Source of the DNA: JBDRDI01 sp043820875
GTDB lineage: Bacteria; Patescibacteriota; Patescibacteriia; Patescibacteriales; UBA12075
Assembly: GCA_043820875.1 (NCBI GenBank)
Contig: JBDRDI010000054.1
Coordinates: 1-16,201, forward strand
Length of the DNA stretch: 16,201 nt
Direction of reading: 5' to 3'
A program made the translations under genes and the position numbers. Shown piece after piece: positions 8,588 through 15,093 of this stretch. Positions within the stretch are counted from its first letter, which is position 1; the number at the start of each line of letters is the position of its first letter. The notes under the pieces were generated by a model. That model searched no databases, was not told the origin of the DNA, and saw nothing but the letters and a program-made list of their open reading frames with translations.

Positions 8588-8617
8588 ATTATATCTTATA
8601 TATCAATCTTTTGGCAA
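8588..8617 (-). promoter_or_regulatory. Promoter of the glycan/pilD operon
   Basis: On the minus strand TTGCCA (8612-8617) is followed after 18 bases by TATAAT (8588-8593), close to the sigma-70 consensus. The -35 overlaps the T-tract of the preceding pilin terminator. The ATG of the next gene is only 11 bases after the -10, so the transcript should have a leader of about five bases or none. No Shine-Dalgarno is present, consistent with leaderless translation. Seen: hexamers and distances. Inferred: the transcription start. Confidence 0.65.
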
Positions 8618-8653
8618 ACAAAATCCCGCCCCGCGAAAATGCGGAACGGGATT
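8612..8653 (-). terminator. Rho-independent terminator of the second pilin
   Basis: In the minus-strand RNA 8641-8653 pairs with 8622-8634 to give a 13-bp GC-rich stem containing two adjacent G-U pairs and a six-base loop, followed by TTGTTTG. The G-U positions are A:C mismatches on the other strand, so the structure suits leftward transcripts only. It lies about 20 bases past the pilin stop. Confidence 0.85.
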
Positions 8654-8675
8654 AACAAAATATACAAAAATCAAA

Positions 8676-9167
8676 CTAGTACGGGCATCCTGCTACTCCC
8701 AATTCGCAAGCGACTTTTTCTCCAGCAGAAACACCTCCGGTGTCAGCTCCCAAACAATATCTCAAGGCATATGTGCTTGTTTCTGTCGTAAGACTTCTGT
8801 AATAATAACCCGTATTAAGATCATCATCACAATCTCCATCGGTGCGTGGCGCCGGGTAAGAAGGGACCTCTGACATAAAAGCTGAACCACACGTTCCTTC
8901 GGCCGCAAAACCGGCTGAACCCAAACAAGCGCCGGTAGCAGTATTCATACCTATGTACATACCAGCATTTGCGAGAGGATACGCATTCTCTTCATTATAA
9001 TACAATTCCAACGCGGTTTGAATTTGCTTAACGTCTCCCAAACGTTTTGCGTCTCTGGCTTTCATTCTTGCTCCATTCAAAGCAACCACGGCTATTGTTG
9101 ACAATAAACCGATAATGGCAATAACCACTAACAGCTCAATAAGAGTAAAACCTTTTTTGTTATTCAT
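8676..9167 (-). CDS. Type IV pilin, second copy
   Basis: 163-residue prepilin. The six-residue basic leader MNNKKG is followed by FTLIELLVVIAIIGLLSTIAV (F7 onward), the class III cleavage and methylation site. Glu11 is the conserved Glu+5 of mature pilins, and a single hydrophobic helix runs to about residue 30. After the spine helix (ARDAKRLGDVKQIQTALELYY) comes a short globular head with six cysteines (81, 93, 113, 138, 154, 161), all with counterparts in the neighbouring pilin, implying up to three disulfides outside the cell. PSYPAPRTDGDC (102-113) is also shared. The ATG follows GGAGGTG by six bases, far stronger than any other RBS here, which suggests high expression. It has its own promoter and terminator. 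Confidence 0.95.
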   Translation of the reverse strand: MNNKKGFTLIELLVVIAIIGLLSTIAVVALNGARMKARDAKRLGDVKQIQTALELYYNEENAYPLANAGMYIGMNTATGACLGSAGFAAEGTCGSAFMSEVPSYPAPRTDGDCDDDLNTGYYYRSLTTETSTYALRYCLGADTGGVSAGEKVACELGVAGCPY

Positions 9168-9240
9168 ATTTCACCTCCGTCTAGATTTTCAAGTTCACAG
9201 TCTTAATTCTAGAAATTAAGCTAACGAACTTGAGGTTAAT
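9168..9240 (-). promoter_or_regulatory. Structured 5' leader and strong RBS of the second pilin
   Basis: This leader differs from that of the first pilin (9842-9914) at only 4 of 73 positions. It holds a two-part stem-loop: CAAGTTC (9190-9196) with GAACTTG (9226-9232), then, after a 5/5 internal loop, CTTAATT (9202-9208) with AATTAAG (9214-9220) closing a five-base loop. Next comes the Shine-Dalgarno GGAGGTG, six bases before the ATG. The hairpin ends about 10 bases before the RBS, so it could stabilise the messenger or present the RBS. Its function is inferred. Confidence 0.7.
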
Positions 9241-9270
9241 TATTAAATTATTTTATAATTAGTTATTCAC

Positions 9271-9300
9271 ATTATAGCATAAAATAATATTAACCGGCAA
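9271..9300 (-). promoter_or_regulatory. Promoter of the second pilin
   Basis: Minus-strand TTGCCG (9295-9300) is followed after 18 bases by TATAAT (9271-9276), with TGC before it (9277-9279) forming an extended -10. The stretch TATGCTATAATGTGAATAA closely matches the one before the first pilin, so the promoter was duplicated with the gene. The predicted leader is about 95 bases. Confidence 0.65.
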
Positions 9301-9310
9301 ATAAATCACG

Positions 9311-9348
9311 CAAAACAAAATCCCGCCCCACAAAATACGGGACGGGAT
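9311..9348 (-). terminator. Rho-independent terminator of the first pilin
   Basis: In the minus-strand RNA 9339-9348 pairs with 9320-9329 as a 10-bp GC-rich stem with one G-U pair and a nine-base loop, followed by TTTTGTTTTG. It resembles the terminator of the second pilin in sequence (CCCG...CGGGAT) and in distance from the stop codon, as expected if the whole unit was duplicated. Confidence 0.85.
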
Positions 9349-9361
9349 CATCAAAATCAAA

Positions 9362-9841
9362 TTAATAAGCGCATCCTGATATTCCTGATTCGCAAGCTGT
9401 ATTAAGCCCCGCTTCAACGCCTCCTGTTATTCCTCCTAAACAATATTTAAGATAATAAGTACTGACAGCTCCGGGGCTATTATAAGTATATCCTGCGATG
9501 CCCGTAGTACAATCTCCATCGGTGCGCGGTGCTGGGTAGGAAGGGACTTGACCCATATAAACTGTTCCTGAACAAGCTCCTGCTGTGTCAAAACCATCTT
9601 GGTCCAAACAGCCGGTAGCTCCTACACCCAAAGCTAAAGCAGAACCTGCAGGATATCCGCTGTTGTCATTGTAATACAACTCCAAAGCAGTTTGGATTTG
9701 TTTAACGTCTCCAACGCGTCTTGCGTCTCTAGCCTTCATTCTTGCGCTGTTTAAAGCCACCACGGCGAGTGTTGATAACAGACCGATAATAGCGATAACA
9801 ACTAACAACTCAATAAGAGTAAAACCTTTTTTGTTATTCAT
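9362..9841 (-). CDS. Type IV pilin, first copy
   Basis: 159-residue prepilin with leader MNNKKG, cleavage before F7, Glu11 and the same hydrophobic N-terminal helix. Residues 1-56 are almost identical to the second pilin, with changes at positions such as I25/L and K41/R. The head diverges but keeps six cysteines (78, 90, 111, 134, 150, 157), PSYPAPRTDGDC (100-111) and a C-terminal G-C-x-Y ending. This pattern suggests an old tandem duplication with a conserved spine and diversified surface. GGAGGTG lies six bases before the ATG. The distinctive feature is upstream: a long perfect palindrome stands between its promoter and its leader, making the predicted 5' untranslated region about 178 bases. 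It is a major or minor pilin; which one cannot be decided from the sequence. Confidence 0.95.
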   Translation of the reverse strand: MNNKKGFTLIELLVVIAIIGLLSTLAVVALNSARMKARDARRVGDVKQIQTALELYYNDNSGYPAGSALALGVGATGCLDQDGFDTAGACSGTVYMGQVPSYPAPRTDGDCTTGIAGYTYNSPGAVSTYYLKYCLGGITGGVEAGLNTACESGISGCAY

Positions 9842-9914
9842 ATTTCACCTCCGTCTAGATTTTCAAGTTCACAGTCTTAATTCTAGAAATTAAGCTAATG
9901 AACCTGGGATTAAT
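9842..9914 (-). promoter_or_regulatory. Structured 5' leader and strong RBS of the first pilin
   Basis: Counterpart of 9168-9240. The outer stem pairs 9864-9870 with 9900-9906 and the inner stem pairs 9876-9882 with 9888-9894. The base change at 9904 turns an A-U pair into G-U in the minus-strand RNA, so pairing is kept, whereas on the plus strand it would be an A:C mismatch. The other three differences lie in the internal loop or outside the hairpin. GGAGGTG stands six bases before the ATG. Confidence 0.7.
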
Positions 9915-9917
9915 TAT

Positions 9918-9997
9918 TAAAATTTTATGTTAAGCTTCTTTTGTTAGGCTGGGTTTTAAAACCCAGCCTAACAAAAGAAGCTTAACATAAAATTTTA
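9918..9997. repeat. 80-bp perfect palindrome in the first pilin leader
   Basis: Bases 9918-9957 are the exact reverse complement of 9958-9997, with no spacer at the centre (GGGTTTTAAAACCC). With one mismatch the symmetry continues to 9914-10001. Five-base direct repeats TATTA (9915-9919 and 9996-10000) flank a 76-bp palindromic core (9920-9995), as a target-site duplication would, although in such AT-rich DNA this could be chance. It lies between the promoter and the conserved leader of the first pilin and is absent from the second pilin's leader. It could be a small non-autonomous element, a transcript-level regulatory hairpin or an assembly artefact. Confidence 0.9.
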
Positions 9998-10186
9998 TTA
10001 ACTATTTACAAAACCACTTATTCACAGTATAACATAAAAAAAGAAAAATTTAAAGAAAAAAAATTTTACTAATTATATAATATTTTGCTATTTTTCTTTT
10101 TTATTTATTGTTAAAAAAACGTTTTAATTGATTTTATCGCTAATATAATTGAAATATTTTTAAATAAACTAAATAATATTCAATAT
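9998..10186. other. AT-rich spacer between pilC terminator and first pilin leader
   Basis: Together with the palindrome and leader this forms a 408-base gene-free stretch (9842-10249). It contains the promoter of the first pilin and long A and T runs upstream of it that could act as an UP element. A second TATAAT on the minus strand (10072-10077) lacks a convincing -35. I see no ORF with an RBS and no tRNA-like structure. Confidence 0.6.
10026..10054 (-). promoter_or_regulatory. Promoter of the first pilin (extended -10)
   Basis: On the minus strand TGTTATACT (10026-10034) forms an extended -10. The stretch TATGTTATACTGTGAATAA matches the second pilin promoter. The -35 position, TTTAAA at 17 bases (10049-10054), is poor, so recognition probably depends on the TG extension and the A/T tracts upstream. 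The predicted start near 10019 puts the palindrome inside the transcript. Confidence 0.6.
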
Positions 10187-10218
10187 AAAAAAATTTTAAA
10201 CGCATGTGGCGCTTTAAA
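10187..10218 (-). terminator. Terminator after pilC
   Basis: On the minus strand 10213-10218 plus 10209-10211 (TTTAAA, CGC) pair with 10195-10203 (GCG, TTTAAA) around a CACAT loop with one bulged G. After one further base (10194) comes a run of seven T (10187-10193). It lies about 30 bases after the pilC stop and probably ends the pilM-pilC transcript. Confidence 0.6.
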
Positions 10219-10249
10219 AACACGAGAGCTTATCCCCAGTTATTTATTT

Positions 10250-11452
10250 TTAAACTCCGCTAGCCATGTTATACATTGGTAAAATAATCGCCGCCACCAT
10301 AAGGCCCACACCAATGCCCATAACAACCATAATAATCGGTTCCATTAAAGTCATTAAATTGGAAACGGTATTATCAACTTCTCTGGCATAAAAGATAGCA
10401 ATTCTCTCCAAAATTACATCCAGTTTTCCGGTTTTCTCGCCGATACTCATCATATTGGAAACCATTTTCGGCACCCTGTCGCTTTCCAAAAAAACAGATG
10501 AAACAGATTCGCCATCTTCCACATTTTGTCTGGTTCTGTCTATAAGACCACTATATACAGAGTTGGTCACAACTTCAGAAGAAATAGCCAATGCTCTGGA
10601 GATATTCACCCCGCCGACTAATAAAGTATGCAAAGAGCGAGCGAATCTTACCAAATAAATTTTTTGAAAAAGCTTGCCAAAAATCGGTAAACGAAGCAGC
10701 ATGTCGTCGGCGATTCTTTTTCCTTTCTGGCTGGCCAAAAACATTTTTGATGCAAAAAAAAGCATTGCCGCTCCAATAATAACCAACCACCAGTAGTTAA
10801 CCAAGAAGTCTGAGACATATATCAATATTCTCGTGGCGATTGGCAATTTTGTACCGGTTTCTGTCAAAACATCGGTAAGTTTTGGCACGACAAAAACCAT
10901 CATCACAACACCAACGGCAAACATACCGCAAACCACAAAAGCCGGATAAATCATGGCTCCTTTTATTTTGGATGTCATGTCGTAATCCTTTTCCAGTTCA
11001 TCAGCCAAATAATTTAATGCCTCATCAAGCTTTCCGGATGTTTCGCCGGATTTTACTATATTGACATAAAAATTGGAAAAAATTTTCGGTCTTCTGGCCA
11101 AAGCATCAGAGAGTCGAGCGCCTCCGTCTATGTCATCCGCTATTTCGGATATTGCCATTTTTAATTTCAAATTGTTTGTTTGAACGATTAACACCCGTAA
11201 AGATTGTACCAAAGCGACATTCGCGGAAATCAATACTGAAAATTGGCGGGAAAAAACCACAATATCTTTTGGTTTTACCCGTCCCAAAACCATTCCAAAA
11301 CCAGACCCTATTTCGCTGGTTTTTATCAAAGATATTATCTCCAATTTTCTTTCCGTCAATTCGTCCGCGGCCATTGACTCAGATGCCGCATCAATTATTC
11401 CGGAAATAATTTTTTTGTTTTGATCTAACGCTTTGTATTTAAAATTGGCCAT
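10250..11452 (-). CDS. pilC: Type IV pilus inner-membrane platform protein PilC
   Basis: 400 residues, normal for PilC/GspF. Two repeated T2SSF domains (about 68-190 and 270-393) each carry the family motif: SGETSGKLDE (135-144) and IGEKTGKLD (337-345). Three membrane spans (about 172-192, 219-239 and 371-393) fit the known topology with large cytoplasmic domains. Role: membrane platform that couples PilB ATP hydrolysis to pilin extraction and helical assembly. The ATG comes three bases after the pilB stop, so the two are translated together, and it is the last gene of the assembly operon. No Shine-Dalgarno is clear. Confidence 0.96.
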   Translation of the reverse strand: MANFKYKALDQNKKIISGIIDAASESMAADELTERKLEIISLIKTSEIGSGFGMVLGRVKPKDIVVFSRQFSVLISANVALVQSLRVLIVQTNNLKLKMAISEIADDIDGGARLSDALARRPKIFSNFYVNIVKSGETSGKLDEALNYLADELEKDYDMTSKIKGAMIYPAFVVCGMFAVGVVMMVFVVPKLTDVLTETGTKLPIATRILIYVSDFLVNYWWLVIIGAAMLFFASKMFLASQKGKRIADDMLLRLPIFGKLFQKIYLVRFARSLHTLLVGGVNISRALAISSEVVTNSVYSGLIDRTRQNVEDGESVSSVFLESDRVPKMVSNMMSIGEKTGKLDVILERIAIFYAREVDNTVSNLMTLMEPIIMVVMGIGVGLMVAAIILPMYNMASGV

Positions 11453-11455
11453 AGT

Positions 11456-13192
11456 TTAATCTTTCATTACCCTTAACACTTCTGAAATGGTAGTCTTCCC
11501 TTCCAAAATTTTCATCATACCGTCTTGTCTTGCTGTTATAAAATGCTGGTTATTTTTGATATGCTCTTCACTCAAAAACTTTTTTCCTTCTTTAATTATG
11601 TCCTGTAATTTTTTATTCACGTCCAAAACCTCCAATATCGCCAAACGACCGCTATACCCCGAGTTTCCGCATCTAGCGCAACCCTTACCTTCATAAAAAA
11701 CCAAATTATTAACATCAAGATCTTTGAGCATTTTTTTGGCATAATCAATGCCGATTTTTTTGATTTCATTTCTGGCGTCATCGGCATATTCTTTAGGAAC
11801 TTTTATTTTTTGTTTGCAATTTTCACAAATTTTTCTTACCAATCGCTGGGCTATTACCGTGTGTAGCGTTGAACCGATTAAGAATGGTTCAATATTCATA
11901 TCTATCAATCTTGCGATGGCCGAAATGGCGCTATTGGTGTGAAGTGTTGACAAAACGTAGTGCCCGGTTAAAGCGGCATGGATAGCAAGTTCAGCAGTTT
12001 CATTATCGCGAATTTCTCCAACCAAAATAACATTTGGATCTTGGCGCAACAATGATCTCAACCCGCTGGCAAAAGTATATCCTATTTCCGGTTTTATTTG
12101 AGATTGGTTAACGCCTTCTATTTGATATTCAACCGGGTCTTCCAAGGTGGCAATATTTACTCCTTCTTTATTCAAAATATCCAAAAAAGAGAAAATGGTG
12201 GTTGATTTTCCACTTCCTGTCGGTCCCGTAACCAACATCAAACCTTCTGTTTTCCTTATATTATTCTTGATTATTTCCGATTGTATTCCTTCAATGCCCA
12301 ATTCTTCCATTTTTGGGGCGCCTTTACTGGTATCCAAAATTCTCATCACCACTTTTTCCTCTCCGCCAAGCGGCAAGGTGGAAATTCTGAAATCTATTCC
12401 TTTTTCGTTGACAATAATTTTGAATCTGCCGTCCTGCGGGACCCTAGTTTCATCCAACTTCATATTCGCCATTACTTTTACGCGAGCAATAATCGCCTTG
12501 TGTACACTCTTTGGCAAGACCAAAGAAGTATGTAAAATACCATCAATGCGGTAACGAATACGACTTTCATTCTTCAACGGTTCAATGTGAATATCGCTGG
12601 CGCCTCCTTCTACAGCATGTCTGATGACCACCGCGACAATTTTTGCCACCGGAGCGCTCTTGGTGACTTCTTCCAAACTTACTTCTTCATCTTCGGTTTT
12701 GCTTTTTTTATCCTGAGTCTCTTGGACCTTGGTTTCAACCGCCGTGGAAATTTCCTTTTTTAATGATTTGTACTTTTGAAAAGCCGCCTTGAAGCTTGCT
12801 TTGGAAATAAAATAATACTTTACTGATAAATTTTCTTCCTTGGCTAAAAAATCCACGGCCTCAATCGCTTTAAAATTATCCGGATCTGTAATACCCACTT
12901 TTATTTCATTGTCAACTTTTTCAAAACATATAATCCGATAATTTTGAGCTACATCGGCTGAAATAATATGCAATATTTCTTCCGGAATTTTTCCTTCTTG
13001 CAAATTTTCATATGGCAAACCGCAATAATTCGCCTCTATTTTTGCAATTTCTTCCGGGTCAATAATGGTTTTCAAAAATTCCGCTAAATCAATTTTATTT
13101 TTTTTAGCTTCTGCCACGGCCTGATCCAATTGTGAAGAAGTTATCAATTTTTTTTCTTCAACCTCCTTGATAAGATCTTCGGTTTTTATCAT
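11456..13192 (-). CDS. pilB: Type IV pilus extension ATPase PilB (GspE family)
   Basis: Hexameric cytoplasmic ATPase that powers pilus extension. The 578 residues comprise an N-terminal MshEN-like domain (about 1-150), a charged linker (150-175) and the catalytic half. Visible motifs: Walker A GPTGSGKST (323-331), aspartate box DPVE (352-355), Walker B ILVGEIRD (389-396), histidine box TGHYVLSTLHTN (409-420) and the C-terminal zinc site formed by C456/C459 and C505/C508. The four cysteines and full N-domain indicate PilB/GspE rather than the retraction ATPase PilT, which is not in the window. Length is normal. The gene starts 30 bases after the small upstream gene, without a visible Shine-Dalgarno, and pilC follows at once. 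Confidence 0.97.
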   Translation of the reverse strand: MIKTEDLIKEVEEKKLITSSQLDQAVAEAKKNKIDLAEFLKTIIDPEEIAKIEANYCGLPYENLQEGKIPEEILHIISADVAQNYRIICFEKVDNEIKVGITDPDNFKAIEAVDFLAKEENLSVKYYFISKASFKAAFQKYKSLKKEISTAVETKVQETQDKKSKTEDEEVSLEEVTKSAPVAKIVAVVIRHAVEGGASDIHIEPLKNESRIRYRIDGILHTSLVLPKSVHKAIIARVKVMANMKLDETRVPQDGRFKIIVNEKGIDFRISTLPLGGEEKVVMRILDTSKGAPKMEELGIEGIQSEIIKNNIRKTEGLMLVTGPTGSGKSTTIFSFLDILNKEGVNIATLEDPVEYQIEGVNQSQIKPEIGYTFASGLRSLLRQDPNVILVGEIRDNETAELAIHAALTGHYVLSTLHTNSAISAIARLIDMNIEPFLIGSTLHTVIAQRLVRKICENCKQKIKVPKEYADDARNEIKKIGIDYAKKMLKDLDVNNLVFYEGKGCARCGNSGYSGRLAILEVLDVNKKLQDIIKEGKKFLSEEHIKNNQHFITARQDGMMKILEGKTTISEVLRVMKD

Positions 13193-13222
13193 AAAATATA
13201 AAAATTAATATTCAACAATTTT

Positions 13223-13552
13223 CTACTGCTTTTTAAACGGGTTGCTATTTCCGATCTTATAATCTTTGATATCCGGCAAGCTGAATTTATATTCCTCCAA
13301 TGTTTTAAATTTTTCATTAGTTTTGCATGTGGCAGAAAAAATGCACGTATCAATTTTTCTTATTCCGGCGGCTTTTTTATTAAAATAATTAATTTTAATC
13401 AGGTTTTCATCGTCTGCCATACCAGATGACACGACAGGAGAAAATATTATTTTATTTTCATATAAAACAAATAAACAAACCACGGCCGCCACAATTAAGA
13501 GACCTATATATATTTTTATTTTTGAATTTTTTTTAATAGCTAGCATAAACAT
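13223..13552 (-). CDS. Small membrane-anchored protein in the pilP position
   Basis: 109 residues from the chosen ATG: a short basic N-terminus, one membrane span (about 13-30), then an exported part with a C70-x5-C76 pair and a C-terminal FSLPDIKDYKIGNSNPF (90-106). The gene order pilM-N-O-this-pilB and the terminal NPF segment recall PilP, which ends its linker with a DPF-type motif, but there is no PilP beta domain and no recognisable lipobox. I call it PilP-like only by position. The start could be the ATG at 13550-13552, the one at 13544-13546, or one further upstream at 13591. All overlap the end of the pilO-like gene, and the two nearer starts overlap it by only 14-20 bases. It probably binds the PilN/PilO periplasmic-side complex. 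Confidence 0.6.
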   Translation of the reverse strand: MFMLAIKKNSKIKIYIGLLIVAAVVCLFVLYENKIIFSPVVSSGMADDENLIKINYFNKKAAGIRKIDTCIFSATCKTNEKFKTLEEYKFSLPDIKDYKIGNSNPFKKQ

Positions 13553-14240
13553 TATTTTCTTGTTCCGGAGGAAGCAAGAAATACGAAACAATTCTTAATT
13601 GAGCGATTTCACTCTCAAGATTAAACGATAAATTTTCTACGTCCATAATCATTAAATTATTTTCCAACACTGCCAATAATTTTTTTAAACCTTGATAATT
13701 TACTTTTTCCAGTGAGATGCCAATGTCAATTCTTCCGATTTCGCTTGGAAATACATCAGGTACGACATCGAGATCTTCCGCATCAACGAATTCTTTTGTT
13801 TTTTCAACTTCCGGCGCTCTTGACGCAGACTCGGACGCAACGATAGACATGGACGTTAAAATCATTCCTGTTTTTGATATTAACTCCCCTATTTGCGGAA
13901 ATAAATCTTCAGTATGATTATTATCGCGAAGCGCCGTGTTGATTTTATTTTTATCAGCCAAACTGATTTCATTATAAAGATCTTCGTATTCAAACAACTT
14001 TTTAATATATTTCTCTTGGCTTTCTTGTATTTCAATTTTGTATTTATTTGACGATTGCGCCTCGCGCGAAACATTTACATACATCGGCCAAAGCACAAAA
14101 TTCATAAGAAGAATAAAAATCAGCAAAGCCACGCCAAGAGCGATAATGTTAAAATATTGAATAAAAAACAAAACCAAGACCGGCGTTTCCTTTCTTATGC
14201 TCGGTTTATTTTTTTGTTCTAATGACGCAGGAGTCCTCAT
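13533..14240 (-). CDS. pilO: PilO-like type IV pilus assembly protein
   Basis: 235 residues with a short cytoplasmic start, one membrane span (about 31-51), a coiled-coil region (60-100) and a C-terminal globular domain whose end (IDIGISLEKVNYQGLKKLL and onward) follows the PilO ferredoxin-like pattern. PilO pairs with PilN to form a dimer that links PilM and the platform to the growing pilus. Sequence conservation in this family is low, so the call rests on topology, length and position between the pilN-like gene and pilB. The start lies 6 bases after the upstream stop. A Ser/Ala/Glu-rich stretch (about 131-146) may be a flexible linker. Confidence 0.78.
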   Translation of the reverse strand: MRTPASLEQKNKPSIRKETPVLVLFFIQYFNIIALGVALLIFILLMNFVLWPMYVNVSREAQSSNKYKIEIQESQEKYIKKLFEYEDLYNEISLADKNKINTALRDNNHTEDLFPQIGELISKTGMILTSMSIVASESASRAPEVEKTKEFVDAEDLDVVPDVFPSEIGRIDIGISLEKVNYQGLKKLLAVLENNLMIMDVENLSFNLESEIAQLRIVSYFLLPPEQENNVYASY

Positions 14241-14246
14241 ATAATC

Positions 14247-15065
14247 TTATTTTCTAAAAATATTATTTTTAAGTTTTACTTCCAAACTGAAAGCAACACC
14301 TCCGCCCGCTTCTTTCTTCAGCGCCCTGACTGAATCGGAATTTACTGCCAACACTTCTTCCTGTTCTCTTAACAATTTTATTTGCGCGGCCATGGCGCCG
14401 TAATCGCTGGCCTTGCTCTGAAAACTATACGAACCGTTAATGTCGCCGGAAAACGAATTGGCATAGCTTACGTTGGCGATGGTATTTTCTTCTAAAAATT
14501 TAAAGAAATTCGTCCATTTTATATGACGCCTAATCAAAGTATTGACCAAATCAACTTTATTGCTGAATCTTCTTATTTCCACAACTTTATTTTCTTCGCT
14601 AGTTATAACTTGATCTAATCGCGCGATATTATCATTGACTCCTTCTCCGTATTTCTGCACTTTTTGTTGCCAGAAAAACAAGGCGACAAAGATTATTACG
14701 GAAAATACCAAAGAGAAAGAAGAATATTTTATTAACGTTTTTAAATATTTATTCCATTCAATAAAATTTGAAGCCTCATCTTGAATTAAATTTGTTTTCA
14801 AAACCCTTTCCTCTTCCTGCTGATCTCTTAAAAAACTTAATTTTCCGACAACAACACCGACAATGTTCATAACATTATCAGTAAAAGAACGACTTGTTTT
14901 TATCTCGATATTATCGTTCTCTACGTCAACTTGGTCTTTATTGTTAGCACGAATTTTTTTCTCTTCTTCAAGGACCTTTTGGCGTTCCACAATAAAATCC
15001 TTGTCTTTTTTGGGAGCGTTTTCTTCCAAGGAAAGATTATTGTTTTTATTGTCTGGGTAATACAT
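14247..15065 (-). CDS. pilN: PilN-like type IV pilus assembly protein with long cytoplasmic extension
   Basis: 272 residues. A single membrane span (about 115-132) is followed by a coiled coil (about 140-175) and a C-terminal domain (180-270), the plan of PilN. Classical PilN has only about 20 residues before the membrane, including an INLLP motif that docks into PilM. Here about 110 mostly charged residues come first, and a related TNLIQDE (91-97) stands close to the membrane. I infer that this is the PilM-binding site and that the first 85 or so residues are an added, probably disordered region. It follows pilM by 28 bases and precedes the pilO-like gene by 6. No Shine-Dalgarno is seen. Confidence 0.8.
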   Translation of the reverse strand: MYYPDNKNNNLSLEENAPKKDKDFIVERQKVLEEEKKIRANNKDQVDVENDNIEIKTSRSFTDNVMNIVGVVVGKLSFLRDQQEEERVLKTNLIQDEASNFIEWNKYLKTLIKYSSFSLVFSVIIFVALFFWQQKVQKYGEGVNDNIARLDQVITSEENKVVEIRRFSNKVDLVNTLIRRHIKWTNFFKFLEENTIANVSYANSFSGDINGSYSFQSKASDYGAMAAQIKLLREQEEVLAVNSDSVRALKKEAGGGVAFSLEVKLKNNIFRK

Positions 15066-15093
15066 ATATAAATTAAATAAATATAATGTCGCG

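Noticed and set aside
9164..9914. The repeated pilin leaders as a CRISPR or short-repeat array
   Set aside because: There are only two copies, 674 bases apart, each attached to a pilin gene. This is gene-unit duplication.
9918..9997. The palindrome as the terminator of the upstream pilC transcript
   Set aside because: It lies downstream of the predicted pilin promoter, its base is A/T and no clean T-run follows. A separate hairpin with seven T right after pilC (10187-10218) fits better. Attenuation inside the pilin leader remains possible.
12147..12554. Plus-strand open frame opposite the pilB catalytic core
   Set aside because: Mirror of the PilB Walker A region. No independent support.
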